From: Streptomyces tagetis
GTDB lineage: Bacteria; Actinomycetota; Actinomycetes; Streptomycetales; Streptomycetaceae
NCBI RefSeq assembly: GCF_018069565.1
Contig: NZ_JAGPNL010000006.1
Span: 62,001 to 126,000, forward strand
Reading direction: 5' to 3'
Length of the DNA stretch: 64,000 nucleotides
The notes below the pieces were generated by a model. That model saw nothing but the letters and a program-made list of their open reading frames with translations, ran no database searches and had not been told where the DNA came from. Below, one piece after another: positions 8,179-16,623 of the stretch. Position numbers and translations under genes: made by a program. Numbering within the stretch: position 1 is the first letter of the stretch; each line of letters opens with the position of its first letter.

Positions 8179-10382
8179 TGGCCTCCCGCTCCCGCCGTCA
8201 CGGGGCCGTGCGTCGCGCCCGTGGCGGCGCCCGGCGTCCCCGCCTGCCGCTGCGCCTGCTGCTCCCGCTGCTCGTCCTCGTCGCCCTCGCCGCGATGCTC
8301 ATGCTCCGCGGCTACGTGCACAGCGAGATCCTCGCCGACCACCGCGTGCAGTCCCCCGCCCCCACCGACCGGGTGCCGCAGAAGATCCTGGAGGGCGGGC
8401 CGGTCATCGACACCCGGGGCGGACGCACCGAGGGCCTGTCCGTGCCCGACCACCGCCTCGTCCTCACCTTCGACGACGGCCCCGACCCGGTCTGGACCCC
8501 GCGGGTCCTGGACGTGCTGAAGAAGCACGACGCGCACGCCGTCTTCTTCGTCACCGGCACCATGGCCTCCCGCTACCCCGACCTCGTCAAGCGCATGGTC
8601 GACGAGGGCCACGAGGTCGGCCTGCACACCTTCAACCACCCCGACCTCTCCTACCAGTCGACCAAGCGCATCGACTGGGAGCTGTCGCAGAACCAGCTCG
8701 CCATCACCGGCGCGGCCGGCATCCGCACCTCGCTCTTCCGGCCGCCGTACTCCTCCTTCGCCGACGCCATGGACAACAAGACCTGGCCGGTCACCGAGTA
8801 CATCGGCAGCCGCGGCTACATCACCGTCGTCAACAACACCGACAGCGAGGACTGGAAGAAGCCCGGCGTCGACGAGATCATCCGCCGCGCCACCCCGCAC
8901 GGCGGCAAGGGCGCCATCGTCCTCATGCACGACTCCGGCGGCGACCGCCACCAGACCGTGCGGGCGCTCGACCGGTTCCTGCCCGATCTCAAGGAGAAGG
9001 GCTACCGGTTCGACAACCTGACCGAGGCCCTGGACGCGCCCAGCGCCATGACCCGGGTCGGTGGCGCCGAGCTGTGGAAGGGCAAGGCGTGGATCTTCCT
9101 GGTCCAGGCATCGGAGAAGCTCACCGGCGCCCTGGTGGTCGGCCTCGCCGTCATCGGCACGCTGGTCATCAGCCGCTTCGTGCTGATGCTGCTGCTCTCC
9201 GGCTTCCACGCCCGCCGCGTGCGCCGCAAGAACTTCCGCTGGGGCCCGGCCGTCACCGAACCGGTCTCGGTCCTGGTACCGGCGTACAACGAGGCGAAGT
9301 GCATCGAGAACACGGTGCGTTCGCTGATGGACAGCGACCATCCCATCGAGGTCATCGTCATCGACGACGGCTCCAGCGACGGCACGGCGCGGATCGTGGA
9401 GGCGATGGGCCTGCCCAACGTCCGCGTGGTGCGCCAGCTCAACGCGGGCAAGCCGGCCGCCCTCAACCGCGGTCTGGCCAACGCCCGGTACGACATCGTC
9501 GTGATGATGGACGGCGACACGGTCTTCGAGCCGTCCACCGTCCGCGAACTCGTCCAGCCCTTCGGCGACTCCAGGGTCGGAGCCGTCGCCGGCAACGCCA
9601 AGGTCGGCAACAAGGACAGCCTCATCGGCGCCTGGCAGCACATCGAGTACGTGATGGGCTTCAACCTGGACCGCCGCATGTACGACGTCCTCGGCTGCAT
9701 GCCGACCATCCCCGGCGCGGTGGGCGCCTTCCGCCGCTCCGCGCTGGAGCCGATCGGCGGCATGAGCGACGACACGCTCGCCGAGGACACCGACGTCACC
9801 ATGGCGCTGCACCGGGCCGGCTGGCGCGTCGTCTACGCCGAGAACGCCCGCGCCTGGACGGAGGCGCCCGAGTCGGTCCAGCAGCTCTGGTCCCAGCGCT
9901 ACCGCTGGTCGTACGGGACCATGCAGGCCATCTGGAAGCACCGCCGCTCGGTCATCGAACGCGGGCCCTCGGGCCGCTTCGGGCGGGTCGGACTGCCCTT
10001 CGTCTCCCTGTTCATGGTCCTGGCCCCGCTGCTCGCCCCGCTCATCGACGTCTTCCTGCTCTACGGCATCGTCTTCGGCCCGACCCAGAAGACGATCCTG
10101 GCCTGGCTGGGCGTCCTCGCCATCCAGGCGGTCTGCGCGGCCTACGCCTTCCGCCTCGACCGCGAACGCATGACCCACCTGATCTCGCTGCCGTTGCAGC
10201 AGATCCTCTACCGCCAACTCATGTACGTCGTGCTGCTCCAGTCCTGGATCACCGCGCTCACCGGCGGACGCCTGCGCTGGCAGAAGCTGCGCCGCACCGG
10301 CGTCGTCGAGGCGCCCGGGGGCGGCGGCGCGGTCCCGCGCCAGCGTGCGCGCGGCGACGACGATCGGAGGCCCGTGGCATGA
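8178..10382 (+). CDS. matB: MatB-like polysaccharide deacetylase / GT2 synthase
   Basis: Bifunctional membrane enzyme of 734 residues, predicted to polymerise and partly deacetylate a beta-1,6-GlcNAc polymer at the cell surface. After an N-terminal membrane anchor (about 20-40) comes a NodB-type deacetylase domain with FDDGPDPVWT at about 97 and the metal motif HTFNHPD at about 150. A GT2 synthase follows, with DDGSSDG (395), MDGDT, AEDTD (535) and QRYRW (572), flanked by membrane helices. ATG overlaps the matA stop (ATGA), and the next gene overlaps its own stop, so the three are translationally coupled. Confidence 0.85.
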   Translation: MASRSRRHGAVRRARGGARRPRLPLRLLLPLLVLVALAAMLMLRGYVHSEILADHRVQSPAPTDRVPQKILEGGPVIDTRGGRTEGLSVPDHRLVLTFDDGPDPVWTPRVLDVLKKHDAHAVFFVTGTMASRYPDLVKRMVDEGHEVGLHTFNHPDLSYQSTKRIDWELSQNQLAITGAAGIRTSLFRPPYSSFADAMDNKTWPVTEYIGSRGYITVVNNTDSEDWKKPGVDEIIRRATPHGGKGAIVLMHDSGGDRHQTVRALDRFLPDLKEKGYRFDNLTEALDAPSAMTRVGGAELWKGKAWIFLVQASEKLTGALVVGLAVIGTLVISRFVLMLLLSGFHARRVRRKNFRWGPAVTEPVSVLVPAYNEAKCIENTVRSLMDSDHPIEVIVIDDGSSDGTARIVEAMGLPNVRVVRQLNAGKPAALNRGLANARYDIVVMMDGDTVFEPSTVRELVQPFGDSRVGAVAGNAKVGNKDSLIGAWQHIEYVMGFNLDRRMYDVLGCMPTIPGAVGAFRRSALEPIGGMSDDTLAEDTDVTMALHRAGWRVVYAENARAWTEAPESVQQLWSQRYRWSYGTMQAIWKHRRSVIERGPSGRFGRVGLPFVSLFMVLAPLLAPLIDVFLLYGIVFGPTQKTILAWLGVLAIQAVCAAYAFRLDRERMTHLISLPLQQILYRQLMYVVLLQSWITALTGGRLRWQKLRRTGVVEAPGGGGAVPRQRARGDDDRRPVA

Positions 10383-11821
10383 CCCACGGATACACGCCCG
10401 GCACCGGCAGGAGCCCGGAGCCGGCCGGACCCCACGGAACGCGCCCGGCGGGCGGCCCCGGCGCGGACCCCTACGCTCCCGGGCCCGCGGACGGCCGCCC
10501 GGCCGGAGCGGGGGCGCCGTACGCCATCCCGCGGCAGAAGACCGCAGGGACCGCCGAGTTCGCCGGCCCCGGCTTCGCCGACGCCGGGGCCGGGCCGGCC
10601 GCTGAGCCCCCCACCGGGGCGCCCACCACCACCGAGCCCGCCCCGGCCTCCGCGCCGGCCAGGCCCGGCCGGGACCGGTACCTCGACGTGCTGCGGTCCG
10701 TCGCGCTGGTCCGGGTGGTGGTGTACCACCTGTTCGGCTGGGCCTGGCTGACCGTGCTCTTCCCGTCGATGGGCGTCATGTTCGCCCTCGCCGGCTCGCT
10801 GATGGCGCGCTCGCTCAAGCGCCCGGCGCTGAGCGTGATCCGCAGCCGCGTCCGGCGCCTGCTGCCGCCGATGTGGGCGTTTGCCGCGGTGGCGCTGGCC
10901 CTGATGTTCGCGGGCGGCTGGAACCCGCGGGAGGACCCCGACCACGGCGGCACCTGGGGCCTGCTCTCCCTGCTCAACTACCTCGTCCCGATCGGCGCCC
11001 CGCCCTACCCGGCCGAGGCCGGGTTCCCCGGCGGGCTGCTGGAGAGCGGCTGGGCGGTGGAGGCCGCGGGACCGCTCTGGTACCTGCGCGCCTACCTGTG
11101 GTTCGTGCTCGCCTCCCCGCTGCTGCTGTGGGCCTTCCGCCGGGCGCCGTGGCCGACCCTGCTCGCCCCGCTCGGCCTGACCGCGATCGTCGGCACCGGC
11201 CTGGTCACCATCCCCGGCGAGACCGGCAACGCGGTCACCGACTTCGCGGTCTACGGCGGCTGCTGGGTGCTCGGCTTCGCCCACCACGAGGGGATGCTCC
11301 AGCAGATCCCCCGGTACATCACGGTCTCCTGCGCCTCCCTGGTGATGGCCTTCGGGCTGTGGTGGGCCTCGGGCCACCTCGGCCCGGAGGGCTGGGACCT
11401 CAACGACATCCCGCTCGCCCAGGCCGCCTGGTCCTTCGGCTTCGTCGTGATCCTCCTCCAGTACTCGCCGTCCTGGCAGGAACTCCCCGGCCGGCTGGCC
11501 AAGTGGGACAAGCTGGTCACGCTCTCCAACAACCGCGCGGTCACGATCTACCTGTGGCACAACCTCCTCATCCTGCTGACCGTGCCGATCATCGACCTGA
11601 TGTACCGGCTGCCGTTCATGCAGAGCGAGCGGGCCGCCGAAGCCCTGGACAGCGCCTCGACGCTGTGGATGTTCGCCCTGGTCTGGCCGCTGATCGGCCT
11701 CTCGGTGCTGGCCGTCGGCTGGATCGAGGACCTCGCGGCGAAACGCCGGCCGAGGCTGTGGCCGAACGGCAGCCGCCCGGCCGGCCGGGGCGGCGCGGCG
11801 CGGCCGGCCCGCCGGGGCTGA
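10379..11821 (+). CDS. Membrane acyltransferase (OafA/Acyltransferase_3 type)
   Basis: Integral membrane O-acyltransferase-like protein, 480 residues. About 95 disordered Pro/Gly/Thr-rich residues precede the family start RDRYLDVLRSVALVRVVVYH, whose histidine is the expected catalytic residue, and about ten membrane segments follow. ATGA overlap with the matB-like gene indicates co-translation. The inference is that it O-acetylates or otherwise acylates the polymer made upstream, as separate acyltransferases do in other exopolysaccharide systems. The substrate is not shown by sequence. Confidence 0.82.
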   Translation: MTHGYTPGTGRSPEPAGPHGTRPAGGPGADPYAPGPADGRPAGAGAPYAIPRQKTAGTAEFAGPGFADAGAGPAAEPPTGAPTTTEPAPASAPARPGRDRYLDVLRSVALVRVVVYHLFGWAWLTVLFPSMGVMFALAGSLMARSLKRPALSVIRSRVRRLLPPMWAFAAVALALMFAGGWNPREDPDHGGTWGLLSLLNYLVPIGAPPYPAEAGFPGGLLESGWAVEAAGPLWYLRAYLWFVLASPLLLWAFRRAPWPTLLAPLGLTAIVGTGLVTIPGETGNAVTDFAVYGGCWVLGFAHHEGMLQQIPRYITVSCASLVMAFGLWWASGHLGPEGWDLNDIPLAQAAWSFGFVVILLQYSPSWQELPGRLAKWDKLVTLSNNRAVTIYLWHNLLILLTVPIIDLMYRLPFMQSERAAEALDSASTLWMFALVWPLIGLSVLAVGWIEDLAAKRRPRLWPNGSRPAGRGGAARPARRG

Positions 11822-11828
11822 GCCGGCG

Positions 11829-11854
11829 GGGGCCGGTCCGGCCGGACCGGCCCC
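11829..11854 (+). terminator. Terminator of the mat operon
   Basis: Perfect 11-bp inverted repeat GGGGCCGGTCC with a GGCC loop, 8 bp after the acyltransferase stop. Confidence 0.8.
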
Positions 11855-11931
11855 GGAGCCGCCGTACCGGGCGGCGCACCGCCGTGCGAGACTGCCCCGA
11901 TCGCGGCGGTGACCAGGGAAAGCAGGTGGGG

Positions 11932-13035
11932 ATGAGCAAGCGCCAGACGCAGAAACTGCTGCGCATGATGGCGGGCGGGGAGCCGATCGAGCTCACCAGT
12001 CCGATGGCGTCCGTACGGAAACTCGCCCGACTCGCCTGCCTGGCCCAGCAGTTCGGCTACGAGTACGCGGACGTCAGGCAGGGCTCGGGGCGCAACGCCG
12101 CCCTGACGATGCTGCTCGTGCCCGATCCGGCGCCGCAGGCGCGCTCCCGTGCCGTCCAGAACTGGGCGCAGTACCCCAACGCCCACGACGGCGTCTCCCT
12201 GCCGCCCCTCGCGCCGGACGCGGTCGAACTCCTCAAGGCCCGCATCAACTACGACCTCACCGGCAAGAACGCCGAGAAGCGCATGGGGTACGGCGCGGTC
12301 GGCGTCACCGTCGGCTGCGTGATCCTCGCGCTGCGGGCGGGCGGCGACGGCGGTGCCTTCGCCATGGCCGGGATCATCTGGTTCCTCGTGGTGGCGCTCC
12401 TCGGCGTCGGCCTCGTCGTCACCCGCAAGCGCAACGCCAAGTTCGGGGCCCGGCTGCACGCCTCCGGGTTCCGGCCGGTCCCCGACGAGACGGGGCGGGT
12501 GCGCTACCTGCCCCCCGGACCGCGGCCCGCCGGGCAGGGCAACCCGTTCGCCGGCGCATCCGGCCCCGGCGGACCCCACGGCCACCAGGCCCCCGCCGCC
12601 GCGCCGGCCCAGGGGTACGGCCACCCCGCCCCGGCCCCGTACCCGCCGCAGGCACCCGGGGGGTACCCCAACGCCCCGCAGATGCCCGACGGTTACCCCA
12701 GCGCCCCGCAGGCTCCGGTCGGTTACCCGAACGCCCCGCAGGCTCCGGTCGGTTACCCCAGCACTCCGCAGGCGCCCGGTGGTTACCCCAACGCCCCGCA
12801 GGCGCCCGGTGGTTACCCGGCGGCCCCGCAGGCGCCCGCGCCGCAGGCCCCGGGGCCGTACGGTCAGCCGCAGCCCGGCCCCTACGCCCCCGGCCCGTAC
12901 GCCCCGCAGCCGTACCCGCCCCAGCAGCAGCCGTACCCCCAGCAGCCGTACGGGCAGCCCCCGGCCCAGCCTCCCCACCCGCAGCAGCCCCTCCAGCAGA
13001 ATCCCCACTGGCAGCCCCAGCCGCCGCAGGGCTGA
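11932..13035 (+). CDS. Conserved membrane protein with proline-rich repeat tail
   Basis: No function recognised. The 367-residue protein has a globular N-terminal domain of about 110 residues (MSKRQTQKLLRMMAGGEPIE onward) and two membrane segments at about 122-158. The long C-terminal tail after residue 200 is Pro/Gln/Tyr-rich and includes six decapeptide repeats of the form PQAPGGYPNA. A GTGGGG stretch precedes the ATG. The organisation suggests a cytoplasmic or membrane-tethered scaffold with a low-complexity tail. Confidence 0.72.
   Translation: MSKRQTQKLLRMMAGGEPIELTSPMASVRKLARLACLAQQFGYEYADVRQGSGRNAALTMLLVPDPAPQARSRAVQNWAQYPNAHDGVSLPPLAPDAVELLKARINYDLTGKNAEKRMGYGAVGVTVGCVILALRAGGDGGAFAMAGIIWFLVVALLGVGLVVTRKRNAKFGARLHASGFRPVPDETGRVRYLPPGPRPAGQGNPFAGASGPGGPHGHQAPAAAPAQGYGHPAPAPYPPQAPGGYPNAPQMPDGYPSAPQAPVGYPNAPQAPVGYPSTPQAPGGYPNAPQAPGGYPAAPQAPAPQAPGPYGQPQPGPYAPGPYAPQPYPPQQQPYPQQPYGQPPAQPPHPQQPLQQNPHWQPQPPQG
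12646..12837 (+). repeat. 30-bp in-frame tandem repeat (PQAPxGYPxA)
   Basis: About six and a half copies of a 30-bp unit beginning CCGCAGGCNCCCGGNGGTTA. The encoded decapeptide varies mainly at positions 5 and 9-10. Unit length is a multiple of three, so copy-number change would keep the frame. Confidence 0.9.
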
Positions 13036-13081
13036 GCCGGGGGCGGCACCGCCGCCTACGACGGGAACGGGACGGACCACA

Positions 13082-14095
13082 GTGACGCACGACGACGCAC
13101 GGCAGCACACCGCAGACACCGGAGACACCGGGAACACCGGAGACACCGGGAACACCGAAAGCACCGGAGACACCGCAGACACCGCAAGCACCGGGACACC
13201 GGAGGCGCGGCCGGGCGAAGCACGCCCGGAGGGGGAAGCCCGGGAGGCCCCCCTGCCCCTCGCCGGGTTCACCGTCGGGGTGACCGCCGCCCGCCGGGCG
13301 GAGGAGTTCGCCGCCCTGCTGCGCCGGCGCGGCGCCGAGGTCGTCCACGGACCGGCCCTGCGCACCGTGCCCCTCGCCGACGACACCGAACTGCTCGCCG
13401 CCACCCGCCGGCTGACCGAGCGGGCCCCCGACGTCGTCGTCGCCAACACCGCCGTCGGCTTCCGGGGCTGGCTGGAGGCGGCCGAGGGGTGGGGGCTCGG
13501 CCCCGCCCTGCTCGACCGGCTGCGCGCGGCGGAACTCCTCGCCCGCGGGCCCAAGGTCACCGGCGCGATCCGCGCCGCCGGCCTCACCGAACGCTGGTCG
13601 CCCTCCTCCGAGGCCCTGGCCGAGGTGCTGGACCGGCTGCTGGCCGAGGGCGTCGACGGCCGCCGCGTCGCCGTCCAGCTCCACGGCGAGCCCCTCACCG
13701 AGTTCGTGGGCGCGCTGCGCTCCGGCGGCGCCGACGTCGTCGAGGTGCCCGTCTACCGGTGGCTGCCGCCCGAGGACCCGGCCCCGCTCGACCGGCTGCT
13801 GGACGCGCTGCTCGAACGCCGCCTGGACGCCGTCACCTTCACCAGCGCGCCCGCCGCCGTCTCCCTGCTCACCCGCGCCCGGGAACGCGGCCTGCTGGAC
13901 GGGCTCCTCGCCGCCCTCGGCCACGACGTGCTCGCCGCCTGCGTCGGACCGGTCACCGCCGCGCCGCTCGCCGCGCGCGGCGTCCCCACCGTCCACCCCG
14001 AACGCTTCCGCCTCGGACCCCTCGTCCAGCTCCTCTGCCGCGACCTGCCGGAACGGGCCCGGCCCGCGCGGGGGACCGGGCACCCGAAGGGCTGA
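13082..14095 (+). CDS. Uroporphyrinogen-III synthase (HemD) family protein
   Basis: Predicted uroporphyrinogen-III synthase-type protein, 337 residues. The HemD fold covers about 60-325: GFTVGVTAARRAEEFAALLRRRGAEVVHGPAL at its start, then a central region with VQLHGEPL and VYRW, and the TFTSAPAA motif near 245. The first 45 residues are a Thr/Gly/Asp repeat (TGDTGNT) absent from typical HemD. In S. coelicolor the gene in this position is a second HemD-like protein separate from the main hem cluster, so it may have a specialised role. GTG start; the region is otherwise a single transcription unit. Confidence 0.72.
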   Translation: MTHDDARQHTADTGDTGNTGDTGNTESTGDTADTASTGTPEARPGEARPEGEAREAPLPLAGFTVGVTAARRAEEFAALLRRRGAEVVHGPALRTVPLADDTELLAATRRLTERAPDVVVANTAVGFRGWLEAAEGWGLGPALLDRLRAAELLARGPKVTGAIRAAGLTERWSPSSEALAEVLDRLLAEGVDGRRVAVQLHGEPLTEFVGALRSGGADVVEVPVYRWLPPEDPAPLDRLLDALLERRLDAVTFTSAPAAVSLLTRARERGLLDGLLAALGHDVLAACVGPVTAAPLAARGVPTVHPERFRLGPLVQLLCRDLPERARPARGTGHPKG

Positions 14096-14135
14096 CTCCG
14101 CGCCCCCGGTGCCATCGGGTGCGGTAGGAGGGGTT

Positions 14136-14150
14136 CCGGGCGCGGCCCGG
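14136..14150 (+). terminator. Short GC hairpin after the HemD-like gene
   Basis: CCGGGC-GCG-GCCCGG, 6-bp stem with a three-base loop, 40 bp after the stop codon. Weak on its own. Confidence 0.45.
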
Positions 14151-14224
14151 GACGGGCACTGTAGGAGGAACGCTTCCCGCTCCCCCGGCCCGCCCCCGGG
14201 CACCACCTAGGCGGTGACAGGAAC

Positions 14225-14848
14225 ATGGCACTGGGTACGGCAGGCGCCCCGTCCGAGCCGCGGTTCGACACCGGACGGATCTGCCTGGACCTCCTCGCCA
14301 CCACCCACCCCGCGGAACGGCTCGGCTCGGTCGCCGCCCTCCGCGCGTGGATCGCCCGCTCCGGGCTGGTGCCGCCGGGCACCCCCCTCGCCCACGCCGA
14401 CGCCTCCTGGCTCACCGGATTCCGCGAACTGCGCTGCCGTACCGGCCAACTGGTGCGCGCCCCCGCCCCCGGCACCCGGCCCCACGAGGCGGCCCGCGCC
14501 CACGAGGCCGCCCGCCCGTACGACCTCGCCCTCGTCCGCGTCAACGACCTCGCCCGCGCCGCGCCCCCGGCCGTCCGCGCGGTGCGCGGCGAGGACGGCT
14601 CGCTGACGCGGGCGCTCGCCGGCCCGCCCACCCGCACGGCCCTGCTCGCCGCCGTCGCCCGGGACGTGGTGGACCTGCTCACCGACCCCGCCGCGCGGGC
14701 GGCGCTGCGGCAGTGCGAGGGTGACGACTGCCCCGTGGTCTACGTGGACACCTCCCGGGGGCGCCGGCGCCGCTGGTGCTCCAGCGAGGTCTGCGGCAAC
14801 CGCGAACGCGTCGCCCGGCACCGCCGCCGCGCCGCGGCGGCCCGCTGA
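14225..14848 (+). CDS. CGNR zinc-finger (ABATE) protein
   Basis: Small protein of 207 residues of the ABATE-CGNR family, thought to be DNA-binding stress regulators. The C-terminal treble-clef finger is clear: CEGDDCPVVYVD, then RRRWCSSEVCGNRERVARHRRR, giving four cysteines and the name-giving CGNR motif at about 180-200. The N-terminal half corresponds to the ABATE domain (RICLDLLATTHP). A direct-repeat-like GTAGGAGG sequence occurs twice in the 130 bp upstream. The target is unknown. Confidence 0.83.
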   Translation: MALGTAGAPSEPRFDTGRICLDLLATTHPAERLGSVAALRAWIARSGLVPPGTPLAHADASWLTGFRELRCRTGQLVRAPAPGTRPHEAARAHEAARPYDLALVRVNDLARAAPPAVRAVRGEDGSLTRALAGPPTRTALLAAVARDVVDLLTDPAARAALRQCEGDDCPVVYVDTSRGRRRRWCSSEVCGNRERVARHRRRAAAAR

Positions 14849-14948
14849 GCCGGGTTCCCGGTCCGCCGGGCCGACTCCCGGTCCACCGGGCCCGGTTGAC
14901 GGGCCGCCGACGCCCTCGCGGCCGACGCGGCCGGCCACCACCCCGCCC

Positions 14949-14969
14949 CGCTTCCGCGTGGCGGAAGCG
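14949..14969 (+). terminator. Hairpin terminator after the CGNR gene
   Basis: Perfect 9-bp stem CGCTTCCGC with a GTG loop, followed by a purine stretch (GAAGAAAAAG). It lies in the 286-bp gap before the sigma factor gene. Confidence 0.6.
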
Positions 14970-14988
14970 TGAAGAAAAAGCGGAGGTG

Positions 14989-15060
14989 ATGTGTCCCCTT
15001 GTCCGCCCACATGCCCCCGTTCGTCGCGGGGACCTTGAGAAAACTCCCACCTCGCGTTGA
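14989..15060 (+). CDS. Possible 23-residue leader ORF upstream of the ECF sigma gene
   Basis: Short frame MCPLVRPHAPVRRGDLEKTPTSR with a strong ribosome-binding site (GGAGGTG ending directly at the ATG, so the spacing is tight). It stops 74 bp before the sigma start. It could be a translated leader or chance. There is no homology argument, and codon use is not strongly biased. Kept at low confidence because of the GGAGGTG and its position in an otherwise empty leader. Confidence 0.22.
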   Translation: MCPLVRPHAPVRRGDLEKTPTSR

Positions 15061-15134
15061 ACACACGGCACTTCACGTCCGTACCGGATGGGCGAGCGAC
15101 CGACTGGGGGAACCCCCGGACATCGGAGGTGGGC

Positions 15135-15710
15135 GTGCGCAAGGATTCCGTCGTGGCCAGTGAACGTGCAGCGAGGGCCCGACATCGCATGTCCCAGTCC
15201 TCGGAACCGGACGAGGAGTTGATGCGTGCGCTCTACCGTGAGCACGCCGGCCCCTTGCTGGCCTATGTGATGCGGCTGGTCGCGGGGGACCGGCAGCGCG
15301 CCGAGGACGTGGTCCAGGAGACGCTCATCCGTGCCTGGAAGAACGCCGGTCAGCTCAATCGTGCGACCGGATCGGTACGCCCCTGGCTGGTGACGGTCGC
15401 CCGGCGCATCGTCATCGACGGCCACCGCAGCCGGCAGGCCCGGCCGCAGGAGGTCGATCCGTCGCCGCTGGAGGTCATCCCCGCGGAGGACGAGATCGAC
15501 AAGGCGCTGTGGCTGATGACGTTGTCGGACGCGCTCGACGACCTGACCCCGGCTCACCGGGAGGTTCTCGTCGAGACGTACTTCAAGGGACGTACCGTCA
15601 ATGAGGCGGCCCAGACGCTGGGCATACCCAGCGGCACCGTGCGTTCGCGGGTGTTCTACGCCCTGCGTTCGATGAAGCTGGCACTGGAGGAGCGGGGGGT
15701 GACGGCGTGA
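15135..15710 (+). CDS. sigU: ECF sigma factor (SigU-like)
   Basis: RNA polymerase sigma factor of the extracytoplasmic function class, 191 residues. Region 2 (LMRALYREHAGPLLAYVMRL, QETLIRAWKN) and region 4 (DALDDLTPAHREVLVETYF, GIPSGTVRSRVFYALRSMK) are both present, with no extra C-terminal domain. GTG 15135 was chosen because GGAGGT lies 4 bp upstream. The next gene, which overlaps its stop by one base (TGATG), encodes a zinc-finger anti-sigma factor. The symbol is by position and similarity to S. coelicolor SigU, which that organism uses to control secreted proteins. Confidence 0.85.
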   Translation: MRKDSVVASERAARARHRMSQSSEPDEELMRALYREHAGPLLAYVMRLVAGDRQRAEDVVQETLIRAWKNAGQLNRATGSVRPWLVTVARRIVIDGHRSRQARPQEVDPSPLEVIPAEDEIDKALWLMTLSDALDDLTPAHREVLVETYFKGRTVNEAAQTLGIPSGTVRSRVFYALRSMKLALEERGVTA

Positions 15711-16549
15711 TGAGCGGGTACGGGGGATTCCAGGGGTTCGGCACGGGTGATTCGGGTAACTCTGCCCCTATGCAGGGGTCATCGGTGCCGAACGAACACG
15801 AGACCGTCGGCGCCTACGCCCTCGGCATTCTCGACGACGGCGAGGCAACCGCTTTCGAGTCGCATCTCGCCGGCTGCGAATGGTGCGCCCAGCAACTCGA
15901 CGAACTGGCCGGCATGGAGCCCATGCTCGCCGCCCTCGCGGACCTGCCGGACACCGGCACGCCCGAGATCGCCGAGTCGCTCGCGGCCCGGCCCAGCCCG
16001 CGGCTGGCCGAGAGACTGGCCGACGAGGTCGCCGAGCGCCGCGCCAAGAAGCGGCGCCGCAACTTCTACCTCGTGGGCACCGCCGCCGCGCTGATCATCG
16101 GCGGCCCCTTCGCGGCCGTGGCGACGACCGGCGGCGGGGGCGGCGACGGCGGAGGCGGTCGCACCACCGAGGCGCGGACCACCGAGAGCCCGGCCGAGTC
16201 GGCCTTCGCCGCCATGCCCGACCGGGTCACGGCGACCGACCCCACCACCAAGGTCAGCGCCACCGTCGCCCTGGAGAAGAAGGTCTGGGGCACCGACGCC
16301 GTCGTCGAGCTGAAGAACGTCAAGGGCCCGGAGAAGTGCTCCCTGATCGCCGTCGGCAAGAACGGCGAACGGGAGACCCTCACCTCCTGGGCGGTCCCGG
16401 ACGAGGGGTACGGCATCCCGGGCGCCACCACCGAGAAGGCCCGTGATCCGCTCTACGTCCAGGGCGGCGCCGCCTTCGAACCCAACCAGATCGACCACTT
16501 CGAGATCATGACCTTCGACGGCAAACGGCTGGTCGAAGTGGACATGTAG
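15710..16549 (+). CDS. rsuA: ZAS-type membrane anti-sigma factor (RsuA-like)
   Basis: Anti-sigma factor predicted to hold the upstream ECF sigma at the membrane. The cytoplasmic N-terminal zinc-associated domain has the HxxxCxxC motif (SHLAGCEWCAQQ) at about residues 49-58. After a basic stretch (AERRAKKRRRN) comes one membrane segment (about 121-140), a Gly-rich linker and a periplasmic domain of about 120 residues. The start overlaps the sigma stop codon; a GTG three bases earlier is an alternative. Coupled expression matches a sigma/anti-sigma pair. Release could be by proteolysis or by ligand sensing through the outer domain. Confidence 0.85.
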   Translation: MSGYGGFQGFGTGDSGNSAPMQGSSVPNEHETVGAYALGILDDGEATAFESHLAGCEWCAQQLDELAGMEPMLAALADLPDTGTPEIAESLAARPSPRLAERLADEVAERRAKKRRRNFYLVGTAAALIIGGPFAAVATTGGGGGDGGGGRTTEARTTESPAESAFAAMPDRVTATDPTTKVSATVALEKKVWGTDAVVELKNVKGPEKCSLIAVGKNGERETLTSWAVPDEGYGIPGATTEKARDPLYVQGGAAFEPNQIDHFEIMTFDGKRLVEVDM

Positions 16550-16623
16550 GACGCGGCCCGTAGCCTCACGGGGTCCCCTTCGCGTACGGTTGACGGCTGC
16601 CCAGCACGTCAGAAGGGGGCCCG

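Noticed and set aside
16550..16623. Rifamycin-associated palindrome upstream of the HelD-like gene
   Set aside because: No 19-bp GGGGCTTGC-type palindrome is present, so a HelR rifamycin-resistance role is not supported.
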